The notes beneath the pieces are model-generated. The model was not told where the DNA came from. It saw nothing but the letters and a program-made list of their open reading frames with translations, and ran no database searches. DNA of 64,000 bases, taken from assembly GCA_019055375.1 (NCBI GenBank), contig JAHQIW010000433.1, positions 1-64,000 of the forward strand, read 5' to 3'. This DNA is from Parelaphostrongylus tenuis. Its lineage: Eukaryota > Nematoda > Chromadorea > Rhabditida > Metastrongylidae. Made by a program: the position numbers and the translations under genes. Of the stretch, positions 61,501-64,000 are shown piece after piece. Positions within the stretch are counted from its first letter, which is position 1. Each line of letters opens with the position of its first letter.

Positions 61501-63297
61501 AATGTTAGTGTTCGCAGTTCGTAGTTCGAAGGTCAATTTGGCCAGAAACTTTTGACGTTGGACATCTCCCGGCTGAGAGTATTATAGCAATTTCTACCTT
61601 CTTTTACTAAATCGAAAGTTCTGCCATACCGATCCCGTCGTTGTCGCAGAATTGTACATGAGTCGAAACATTGTCACTTTCGTGCAACATTCCATTTTTC
61701 GTGACACAGAGGAGGAAAGCGACAAAGTTACAATCACGAGTGCCTAGTACCACCGCGAATGGGAATTTCTTCAAACCACATTAGTCGTATCTTGAGAAGA
61801 ACCGCTATTGATCGGTACATTTATGAGTAATACGACAAGCTTATTCAGCATCTTTACATCGATGTAATAAAGAGCGTAAGTTCAAAAGTCACCAAGAAAC
61901 GTTTACTTCCAAAACACTTGAGGTGGTGATACGTCGAGGCGTTATCATGCGAATCCCTAGCAATGAACAGCTTGCCATTGAGCTGATACTGCGGAAAAGT
62001 GATTTGAAAAATTGTAAGGCAAAAGGAGTAACAAGCAGTAATTAGTTAAAGTTCTAGAAGTCGGGAAGAGTTTTTGAAACGCCTAGTGAAACTCGTTCGA
62101 TCATTAAATCAGTTCCCTAGTATGAGTTCGTAAGAAATTGTAGGTTTGTCAACCATCGATTTGCAGGCCAGCAGTTGATTCTGGCCAAATGGTATTGCCT
62201 TGTCGAACTCCTCTTTCTATGTCAATAGCAATATCGTCATAGATGATGATGATATTTTGGCTGTGAAATCTTCATATAGCTCACAAAGAGTTCATCTGAG
62301 TCAGGGTCCTCTAGCTGCCCATTATCTTCAATGATTACTTCTGTTTCAGCTAAATCAAAGGCCTCCTTCAAATTTATGGAAATGAAACGGAACGGTGTCT
62401 TGTATTCTCGCGAAACTTTGATGAGTCTTGTCATCGTGCGGATGTGGTCTATCGTACTAGATCCTTTTCAAACCCTTCTTGCTGCATCGTTCTCTTTAGT
62501 CCAGTGTTCTGCCAGCTCTTTTTTAAGATGACTTGAGTGAAGAGTTTGTAGACGATAGACGGCAGGCAGACTGGGCGATGGCTGCCGAATTTGGGAAGTT
62601 GTTCTTTGCTAAACAATATCATGGTCTTGCTGCTTTTTCATGGGCTAAAGCTTTGCATTATGATAGGTTTCATATTTGATATCATCACATAAGTATGATA
62701 GTGTTTAAGCAACAACATTTGTCAGGAATTTTTCATTACTAACGACAAAATATGTGAATACCTTATGAAATTCTTCAGAAATCTAGCACTTCTCTAGGTT
62801 TCACATAGATCTCGAGCTCCGAAGAAGAGGCTACAATAATTGGGAGTATATCGATGAACCGCCGACAGAATTCGCTCCACCAGTACCGGTATGTCTTTGT
62901 AGTTCAGTTGCAATTGAGACATCTAGCAATGTTGTCAGCTTTTCCATTGCAACGATACTTGCTATGGGAAACGGAATTTCCACCACTTATTTTGTTTCCC
63001 AGTTTTGGAGCTATTAAAAAAATAGATGTGAACCAACCGACTATCTCTTCCAAATGACTGTACATATCTCATGTGAAGCGCTTTCATATATACCTGTCGC
63101 ACAGTCGTAATTAGTAAAGGTGGTCCAATCCCGTTTGAATTAGTATGTAGCGGAAGAATCTCCTGTCTTTCATCGCAACTGAGTCATATATAATTCTTCA
63201 TTCTAAGAAGCAATGTCAGTTGACTTGTAACAGAATTGTGCAGGACGGCAGCAATTTTTTCAATATGTTTCTAACGGCCGAGATCGCCAACAAGTAG
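29322..63297 (+). CDS. Ras-association domain family protein, RASSF1/RASSF5 type (C1-RA-SARAH), at least 17 exons
   Basis: RASSF proteins are scaffolds that bind Ras-type GTPases through the RA domain and MST/Hippo kinases through a C-terminal SARAH helix. Coding order: a Ser-rich N-terminus, a C1 zinc finger of canonical HX12CX2CX13CX2CX4HX2CX7C spacing across exons 5-7, a linker, the RA domain (FSGYIQIHMNLTRPISVVAG; TITSFFLPRNTVKTINIDSK; LLRKFRVADNPRKFALYE) in exons 11-14, and a SARAH helix starting WDAFEVPELDNFLRIL in exon 15. About 614 residues are predicted. Phases agree for exons 4 to 15; exon joins 1-2 and 3-4 are ambiguous, and one extra base in exon 15 breaks the SARAH frame. Introns reach 8.6 kb, and one holds an antisense gene. 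The C1 plus SARAH pairing points to the RASSF1/5 branch. The worm orthologue by family knowledge is rsf-1, not verified here. Confidence 0.9.
29500..29600 (+). repeat. tRNA-like SINE head
   Basis: GGCATAGTAGCGCAGTGGCT is A-box-like and GCTCGTTCAACTCCCTGTCC is B-box-like, at tRNA spacing. The downstream body to about 29760 is unlike family I. Confidence 0.5.
30185..30340. repeat. AT microsatellite inside an inverted-repeat half element
   Basis: About 50 bp of alternating TA (30238-30287) lies between ATAATCTGATAGCATGTACT and a second CATACTAAGCTTTTGAAGAGG block. The first block matches the end of the element at 30578. Confidence 0.7.
30578..31232 (+). mobile_element. Inverted-repeat element carrying hammerhead-like motifs
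   Basis: The left end ATAATCTGATAACATATTTT and the right end, read inward, GTAATCTGATAACATATTTC, are inverted repeats. The interior holds the ribozyme core at 30852-30898 and a decayed second version (CTACTAAAGAGGCTGAAGG, then CCGAAACAC) near 31120-31140. There is no coding frame. Related pieces lie at 6775, 13861, 30185 and 57930. Confidence 0.6.
30852..30898 (+). ncRNA. Candidate type I hammerhead ribozyme
   Basis: The core boxes CUGAUGA (30858-30864) and GAAA (30881-30884) are exact. Stem II is GCGG/CCGC (30866-30869 with 30876-30879) with loop ACAATA. Stem III is a short AC/GU pair with loop GUGC (30884-30891). The cleavage triplet is GUA (cleavage after 30892). Stem I is GGGCCA (30852-30857) with UGGUUU (30893-30898), three Watson-Crick and three wobble pairs. 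One weak point is an A/C mismatch at the base of stem II. Short stem III is known for metazoan retroelement hammerheads, which often act as dimers. Confidence 0.6.
31261..31832 (+). mobile_element. Internally deleted mariner element
   Basis: The TIRs TATTGGGCTGGTAAGGAATT and, inverted, TATTGGGTTGGCGAGAATTT. The N-terminal transposase region starts at 31402 (MELS, a stop, then EQKRFLMLHEHRLGSSAAGT) and continues INEAWSGGVVGRTA. The catalytic domain is missing. It lies in RASSF intron 1. Confidence 0.78.
31840..36655. other. RASSF intron 1 sequence, nothing else recognised
   Basis: AT-rich intronic sequence. A tRNA-like A box (TAGCTCAGTGGGCAAGTGTG, minus strand) occurs near 32760, and a small palindrome CAAACACAATAGTGTGTTTG at 36057. 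No supported exon. Confidence 0.3.
36665..36810 (+). repeat. tRNA-headed SINE, family III copy
   Basis: CTCAATGGTGCAGTGCGAAC, then GGTGGTTCAGTTCCGTGCCA (B box), then CGGCACTCTTGTGGTTAAAT. The tail block recurs at 55270 and 58865. Confidence 0.6.
37455..37560 (+). repeat. tRNA-headed SINE, family III copy, degenerate
   Basis: CTTAATGATGTAATGTGAAC and the CTTAGAAAGGATTGTCGTGA block follow the order of the copy at 36665. The tail is lost. Confidence 0.45.
38057..38157 (+). CDS. RASSF exon 2, frame uncertain
   Basis: The acceptor TCTTCCAG and donor CTATG|GTGTGT are strong. Two frames are open. Phase 2 from exon 1 gives WLSGFEGKNLTTGRPFRVDE, but then the phase does not fit exon 3. The other frame gives SPVLKAKISQLAGLSEWMSQ and ends in phase 0, fitting exon 3 directly, but needs one base fewer in exon 1 (for example in the GGG at its donor). 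Confidence 0.65.
39280..39350 (+). repeat. tRNA-like fragment
   Basis: A B-box-like ACACGGGTTCAAATCTCAGA follows a degenerate A box. No cloverleaf forms. Confidence 0.4.
39386..40015 (+). mobile_element. Deleted mariner element joining N- and C-terminal transposase parts
   Basis: From 39605 the frame includes ENINRA, then FFVKFRAGNTNLKDS (second helix-turn-helix), followed almost at once by YCPDLSPSDYHLF (one frame over, near 39845), the signature around the last catalytic Asp. 39467-39530 matches, in the same orientation, the terminal region of the mariner at 14163. The central catalytic part is deleted. Confidence 0.7.
40050..40325. mobile_element. Single arm of the foldback family
   Basis: AGAAACGGCCTTCTCAAAAC, GATTACGTGATAGAATAATT and CTAATAGTCCAAAAAAAGAG match 16530-16610 in order. 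The opposing arm is absent, so the palindrome has collapsed or the copy is truncated. Confidence 0.65.
40330..42595. other. RASSF intron 2 sequence, mostly unrecognised
   Basis: Apart from the tandem duplication at 41194-41310, no exon or known repeat was found. Confidence 0.3.
41194..41310 (+). repeat. Two-copy tandem duplication of about 67 bp
   Basis: GAGAAAGTCGCACTTTCGAA and AAATTTCCTATGTTGTCACA, then GTGGTCACA, are repeated directly starting at 41261 with few changes. Confidence 0.85.
42600..42840 (+). pseudogene. RTE-type LINE endonuclease fragment
   Basis: The plus frame contains VPSRYLRNLNTESDHCPLRA, then KNRFTLKRKR, resembling the GSDHRLLRAKIRFS segment at the end of RTE apurinic endonuclease domains. 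It is short and lies in RASSF intron 2. Confidence 0.6.
44095..44800 (+). pseudogene. Decayed Tc1/IS630-like transposase
   Basis: Broken plus-strand frames read NRSNPSRWSTSGHPRDMD, then FCRRIESNPVK and later FDRKWFMDRKMVPRTSP, in the order of the DNA-binding linker (GRPR-like), the RRxxRNP motif and the region after the first catalytic Asp of this family. Stops and frameshifts are many. The assignment rests on motif order. Confidence 0.4.
46010..46117 (+). CDS. RASSF exon 3
   Basis: The acceptor TTGTTTCAG leads to SPPTVSSSHDNMDEDSISYR and ends LPEWDDE, with donor GAG|GTACGT in phase 0. Exon 4 needs phase 1. A tandem donor four bases on (GTAC|GTGTTA, ending 46121) would supply it; otherwise one base is missing or extra. 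Confidence 0.7.
46228..46340 (+). CDS. RASSF exon 4
   Basis: The acceptor ACTTTCAG leads into SSIPHHNSHLFHSFDTTAHE, then SGFLRVDLSSVSESELS, in phase 1. The phase-0 reading is an implausible hydrophobic run. The donor is TCC|GTAATG, phase 0. Confidence 0.7.
46760..46896 (+). CDS. RASSF exon 5, start of the C1 domain
   Basis: It encodes WDFGASFLADLDSSHVWNDT, then HFGPLKDLLTTGGQKADG and HRFV, where His is the first zinc ligand of the C1 domain. A CAGCAG acceptor allows 46757 or 46760 as first base. The donor must be GT|GTATGA at 46897, because only this phase joins to exon 6. Confidence 0.82.
47235..47320 (+). CDS. RASSF exon 6, C1 domain centre
   Basis: The acceptor TGTTTAG leads to SISLVHPTWCDKCGDFIWGL, then LKQAYKCE, with three of the zinc-binding cysteines. 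The donor is GAGA|GTGAGC, phase 1. Confidence 0.92.
47490..47792 (-). repeat. tRNA-headed SINE, family I, full copy
   Basis: Read on the minus strand: GAGCGCATGTGGCACAGTGG head, GACTTGTCTGGGAGGATAAA core, tail ending TCGATCAACTTCGAGAGCTT. A short internal duplication (AGTCTGGTACC, repeated at 47657-47678) distinguishes it. Confidence 0.82.
47800..48080 (+). pseudogene. Mariner N-terminal remnant
   Basis: From 47811 ATGGAGTTGTCTTGGAGACG begins MELSWRRIRLLLMHEMMPGE with a stop soon after. The following block to 48075 matches 8483-8577. Confidence 0.65.
48440..48654 (+). CDS. RASSF exon 7, end of the C1 domain and linker
   Basis: The acceptor TTTCATAG completes the C1 domain with NCNYTCHNRCKELVTLDC, which includes the last ligands, followed by a Pro/Ser/Glu-rich linker ending EDSDKENETSVE. 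The donor is GAG|GTCGGT, phase 0. Confidence 0.92.
48942..49043 (+). CDS. RASSF exon 8, linker
   Basis: It encodes NPLFSPSKSPRIQGASAIGG, then FVFDQQQPEPVAGQ. The acceptor is ATTTTAAG and the donor CAG|GTACTA; 102 nt, phase 0 at both ends. Confidence 0.85.
50099..50230 (+). CDS. RASSF exon 9, upstream of the RA domain
   Basis: It encodes SLRVVEVYVKEDTPFEWSPA, then DDQLARSIDEYNKASNGLDI. The donor is ATG|GTGCTT. The acidic DEYN helix-like segment just before the RA domain is usual in RASSF1/5. Confidence 0.86.
50309..50368 (+). CDS. RASSF exon 10
   Basis: A 60-nt phase-0 exon, DEVYTQLAYTVNTGDQTTRQ, with acceptor TTCTTGAAG and donor CAA|GTCAGT. Because it is a multiple of three it may be skipped in some isoforms. 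Confidence 0.72.
50408..50515 (-). repeat. tRNA-headed SINE, family I head fragment
   Basis: The minus strand shows GCGCACGTAATGCAGTGATT, then AGAGGTGTTCTCGAG, a diverged family I head. The body is missing. Confidence 0.5.
50690..50772 (+). repeat. tRNA-like SINE head, family II
   Basis: CTCGGTGGTGCAACGGTTCA (A box) and CCTGGGTTCGAGTTCCAGCT (B box), with ACGCAAACG after it, as at 18562. Confidence 0.6.
51166..51280 (+). CDS. RASSF exon 11, start of the RA domain
   Basis: The acceptor TTTTCAG leads to HDDGETFSGYIQIHMNLTRP, then ISVVAGEKPPSVYDVMNT, the first strand of the Ras-association fold. The donor is ACGG|GTTAGT, phase 1. Confidence 0.93.
52325..52497 (-). CDS. Nested gene, last exon
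   Basis: The acceptor GCTTCTTAG leads in phase to DDHLYIARRFRSTHQEVVAI, then GVKELLMRTVLEDGIVLVTD and an end at NGKWVDI with TGA at 52325-52327. Confidence 0.66.
52325..57527 (-). CDS. Unrecognised host gene, antisense and nested in a RASSF intron
   Basis: Five minus-strand exons with good splice sites and clean, non-repetitive protein-like frames lie inside the intron at 51281-58441: 57527-57477, 56012-55824, 53779-53700, 53665-53448 and, near the C-terminus, 52931-52708 with 52497-52325. The penultimate exon has a hydrophobic stretch MPLLLLLLINTLRIGF followed by basic residues, so the product is probably membrane-anchored with a cytosolic tail ending GKWVDI. Phases agree within the last pair but not between all middle exons, so one or more small exons or single-base errors remain. 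The family was not recognised. A mariner fragment lies between the fourth exon and the last pair. Confidence 0.6.
52708..52931 (-). CDS. Nested gene, membrane-segment exon
   Basis: The acceptor ACATACAG leads to SADMFMSIMNWTIQMPLLLL and the rest of a single membrane span, then a basic/Glu/Leu-rich tail ending GKKLAAQ. The donor is AAG|GTGAGC, phase 1. If a separate transcript starts here, the ATG is at 52921. Confidence 0.66.
53150..53440 (-). pseudogene. Mariner N-terminal fragment
   Basis: The minus strand reads TASCSHEINEVEEEGATSKS, VAELWFQLFNIGYLDLEDKR and RSGRPTELNNEDE, the helix-turn-helix region and LEDxxRSGRP linker of mariner transposases. It adjoins a host exon on the same strand, and one open frame spans both. 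Confidence 0.72.
53448..53665 (-). CDS. Nested gene, internal exon
   Basis: The acceptor TCAATTAAG leads to KGYGVQMKQHIHHIHPASLR, then GTTTVFTTVGEEVLGHFNKH and a stretch ending DIIRLYFHL. It needs phase 1 on entry, whereas the preceding exon leaves in phase 0. The donor TTG|GTTATC is weak. Downstream the same frame runs open into a mariner fragment, which hides the exon end. Confidence 0.55.
53700..53779 (-). CDS. Nested gene, internal exon
   Basis: The acceptor CTTTTTAG leads to SNIYLNSSPRYAKPLRRTCD, then RFQNNT. The donor is ACG|GTGAGT. It enters in phase 1 and leaves in phase 0. Confidence 0.62.
53880..54050 (+). repeat. tRNA-headed SINE, family I, head lost
   Basis: GAGCCATCCATCCATCCGGG, GTCGGTAAATTGGTACCAGA and GGCCACCGCGAGTCATTGTA match the body of the copy at 27833. 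The A-box head is replaced by short GCGCACCTA repeats at 53810. Confidence 0.75.
54315..54585 (+). repeat. tRNA-headed SINE, family I copy, degenerate
   Basis: GGGCATATGCGGTGCCCGGG head-like block, TGTTGGTTCGATTTCACTTC B box, CACTCGTCTGGAGTGTTAAC core, GCATCGCTCGGGGACTGATT tail. Confidence 0.7.
55190..55325 (+). repeat. tRNA-headed SINE, family III copy
   Basis: GGTGCAGTTAAGAGTTCAGT and TTGGCGCTTTTGTGGTTATA follow the order of the copy at 36665. Confidence 0.5.
55526..55568. repeat. TA dinucleotide microsatellite
   Basis: About 43 bp of uninterrupted alternating TA. It translates as alternating Tyr/Ile and is not coding. Confidence 0.95.
55824..56012 (-). CDS. Nested gene, internal exon
   Basis: The acceptor ATTTTCAG leads to NRTDTIINVCFEEIARAISA, then HVTDILMKRLGLEEAHTDTQ and a charged stretch ending LPPERQ. 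The donor is CAA|GTAAGA; 63 codons, phase 0 at both ends. The composition is clearly protein-like and unlike the surrounding AT-rich intron. Confidence 0.68.
57005..57130 (+). repeat. tRNA-like SINE head
   Basis: GAGCTGAGTGGTGAGCAAGC is A-box-like and GAGTTGAATCCGGGTCC is B-box-like. It lies antisense to the nested gene's first intron. Confidence 0.45.
57477..57527 (-). CDS. Nested gene, first exon
   Basis: The ATG at 57527 directly follows an acceptor-like ATCACAAG. It encodes MNRRGSLDKALNDLLKE, with donor GAG|GTATGC, phase 0. It is short, so the support is donor quality, phase and amphipathic composition. Confidence 0.5.
57930..58150 (+). repeat. Diverged member of the hammerhead-like family
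   Basis: CGCACGGTGCCCCTTTGCTC pairs loosely with GAGCGAAAAGGCATCGTGCA downstream, then CTGATGCAACTGTAGGACAGAA occupies the place of the CUGAUGA-stem II-GAAA core with mutations. Confidence 0.45.
58442..58535 (+). CDS. RASSF exon 12, RA domain
   Basis: It encodes KSTTSVRTITSFFLPRNTVK, then TINIDSKMTT, matching the SFYLPKDxVKxLHV region of RASSF RA domains. The intron before it is 7.2 kb and holds the antisense gene. The donor is CCAG|GTATTG, phase 2. Confidence 0.93.
58768..58905 (+). repeat. tRNA-headed SINE, family III copy
   Basis: GTAAATGTGGTCGCGAGTTC and CAATACTCTTGTGGTTGGAT match the B-box region and tail of the family. Confidence 0.5.
59589..59698 (+). CDS. RASSF exon 13, RA domain
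   Basis: It encodes QMIVTLLRKFRVADNPRKFA, then LYECSQENDEETCTLL. The KFxVxDNPRKFALYE block is a RASSF hallmark. The acceptor is CTCTTAG and the donor CTTA|GTGAGT, phase 1. Confidence 0.94.
60811..60926 (+). CDS. RASSF exon 14, end of the RA domain
   Basis: It encodes RKMTRIADDVCPLKVVLSWQ, then ALILQENDTGDIL, matching the PLxxxLxxG...LKENDxGE region. The acceptor is ATTTTGAG and the donor TTG|GTACGA, phase 0. Confidence 0.94.
61088..61192 (+). CDS. RASSF exon 15, SARAH helix, with a one-base insertion and a GC donor
   Basis: The acceptor CATTCCAG leads to WDAFEVPELDNFLRILRMEE. The family helix continues one frame over, as QYQWQIRQRFHQYR, if the G at 61151 is removed; the aligned length then equals that of RASSF1. 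The 3' splice boundary is CAG|GCAAGG, a textbook GC-AG donor, in phase 2 in the corrected frame. Confidence 0.85.
61690..62070 (+). pseudogene. RTE-type LINE fragment, endonuclease-RT connector
   Basis: Broken plus frames read DRYI then EYDKLIQHLH-like sequence and SKVTKKRLLP, matching the DEEYDRLVEHLH and RLSxxTLELIRQRG connector of nematode RTE elements. It lies in RASSF intron 15. Confidence 0.5.
62235..62640 (-). pseudogene. RTE-type LINE reverse transcriptase fragment
   Basis: The minus strand reads HRPVCLPSIVYKLFTQVILK, a GFEKD-containing segment, and MTRLIKVSREYKTPFRFISI, then NLKEAFDLAETEVI, the fingers/palm start of RTE reverse transcriptase. The YADD box is not included. It faces the plus-strand fragment at 61690-62070. 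Confidence 0.7.
62798..62888 (+). CDS. RASSF exon 16, end of the SARAH helix
   Basis: The acceptor TTCTCTAG with phase 2 gives RFHIDLELRRRGYNNWEYID, then EPPTEFAPPVP, with donor CCG|GTATGT in phase 0. It continues the helix of exon 15 in the corrected frame. In the uncorrected frame this exon would stop at 62837-62839. The acceptor 11 nt further on (62808) gives the same corrected-frame stop. Confidence 0.68.
63244..63297 (+). CDS. Candidate RASSF terminal exon 17
   Basis: The acceptor TTGTGCAG in phase 0 gives DGSNFFNMFLTAEIANK and TAG at 63295-63297. Using the next AG (63251) keeps another frame open, QQFFQYVSNGRDRQQVACQL, to a GTATGC donor at 63322. Which one is used cannot be decided from sequence alone. 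Confidence 0.45.
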   Translation, partial: DGSNFFNMFLTAEIANK

Positions 63298-63589
63298 CTT
63301 GTCAATTGACGCTTGATAACGGTATGCCACACTCTAAACACTTAGTGATTGGGAGGGAAAAATTGGTCAAAATTTTACGCTCCGGTCTTGCTAAGCTTCT
63401 CTATTACCTGTTTTGAAATCCTTTGAAACCTCAATCATCGATCATCAAACAGTGGTCCTCCACGCATTGTGTGAGAGTAGAAGCGCAGCGAAGCAATGAG
63501 ATGTATCCTTTCTTGACTATTGAGCCATTGTGATAAGCCTCTGAACAGCTGGTATCCTTTAACCAATAATGTTAAGTGATATGCAAACT

Positions 63590-63690
63590 TTAATCCTCAG
63601 GCGGAAATTGAACCCACATTTCACCTTTTCCATAGGTCCCTCCTGAGGTTTGAAATTTTGCATATCACTCAGCATATTAAATGTATGCTT
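63590..63690 (-). repeat. tRNA-like fragment
   Basis: The minus strand shows TGTGGGTTCAATTTCCGCCT as a B-box-like block. The adjoining TGATATGCAAA blocks on both sides resemble those around 12060-12230. Confidence 0.4.
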
Positions 63691-63719
63691 ATAACATCAT
63701 GTAACCGCTAATGCGGTCA

Positions 63720-63725
63720 AATAAA
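63720..63725 (+). terminator. Candidate polyadenylation signal AATAAA of the RASSF gene
   Basis: The first AATAAA after the candidate stop at 63297. It would end the transcript if exon 17 is terminal. Confidence 0.4.
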
Positions 63726-63904
63726 GAGTTACATATATGATTGATGATTACGTATAACTGTGTATTGTTCATTTTATATTGAAAACAAGGAGGAAGCCCT
63801 CAATAATGATTAATCCCTAATGGAGGAAGCCATGAATTCGTGTTCATCTACCATCGTAAAGTTGATAATTACGGTGGCTTGCTAATATATTGAGTCATGA
63901 GGAT

Positions 63905-63980
63905 ATTCTCCAGAACGAGTTCGGATGGCAAGCCCAGGACCGGATTGAACCATTGACCACGCGTGTGGCCACCATCACAA
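63905..63980 (-). repeat. tRNA-like SINE head
   Basis: The minus strand shows GATGGTGGCCACACGCGTGG, then CAATGGTTCAATCCGGTCC, A- and B-box-like blocks. It is close to the window end. Confidence 0.45.
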
Positions 63981-64000
63981 TATCATTAAGAAGAAATTTT

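Noticed and set aside
62854..63057. A separate 67-codon gene starting MNRRQNSLHQYR
   Set aside because: It is a shifted frame over RASSF exon 16 running into an intron.

Overview
The window is eukaryotic nuclear DNA, most likely from a clade V (strongylid-type) nematode. Two host gene families can be read exon by exon. Introns have TTTCAG-type acceptors, candidate starts sit about 20 nt after a splice acceptor as at spliced-leader sites, and the repeats are mariner, RTE-type LINE and tRNA-headed SINE families. The species call is inference from these traits; no search was run.

Layout. 1-5160: repeat-rich flank with SINEs, a GC-rich patch and a long pyrimidine-rich minisatellite. 5216-13018 (+): a seven-exon fatty-acid elongase (ELO/ELOVL family) with all family motifs and introns packed with DNA transposons and a LINE fragment. 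13019-29301: about 16 kb with no host gene found, holding nested mariner elements, a large foldback palindrome, a seven-copy tRNA-like minisatellite, many SINEs and an RTE tail. 29322-63297 (+): a roughly 34-kb RASSF1/5-type gene (Ras-association domain family) of at least 17 exons, encoding a C1 zinc finger, an RA domain and a C-terminal SARAH helix. 52325-57527 (-): exons of an unrecognised host gene, probably membrane-anchored, nested antisense in the 7.2-kb RASSF intron that splits the RA domain.

Three points matter most to a user of this annotation. (1) Single-base insertions break conserved reading frames in ELO exon 2, ELO exon 6 and RASSF exon 15, while every splice site around them is intact. 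This looks more like consensus error than decay, and an automatic annotation would truncate both proteins. (2) A hammerhead-ribozyme core with GUA cleavage site lies at 30852-30898 inside an inverted-repeat element, and relatives of that element carry decayed versions of the core. (3) The nested antisense gene has been missed by simple frame scanning because one of its exons runs open into a mariner fragment.

The elongase and the RASSF protein have no evident functional link. One acts in ER lipid synthesis and the other in Ras/Hippo-type signalling. Most of the remaining sequence is transposon-derived or unrecognised.
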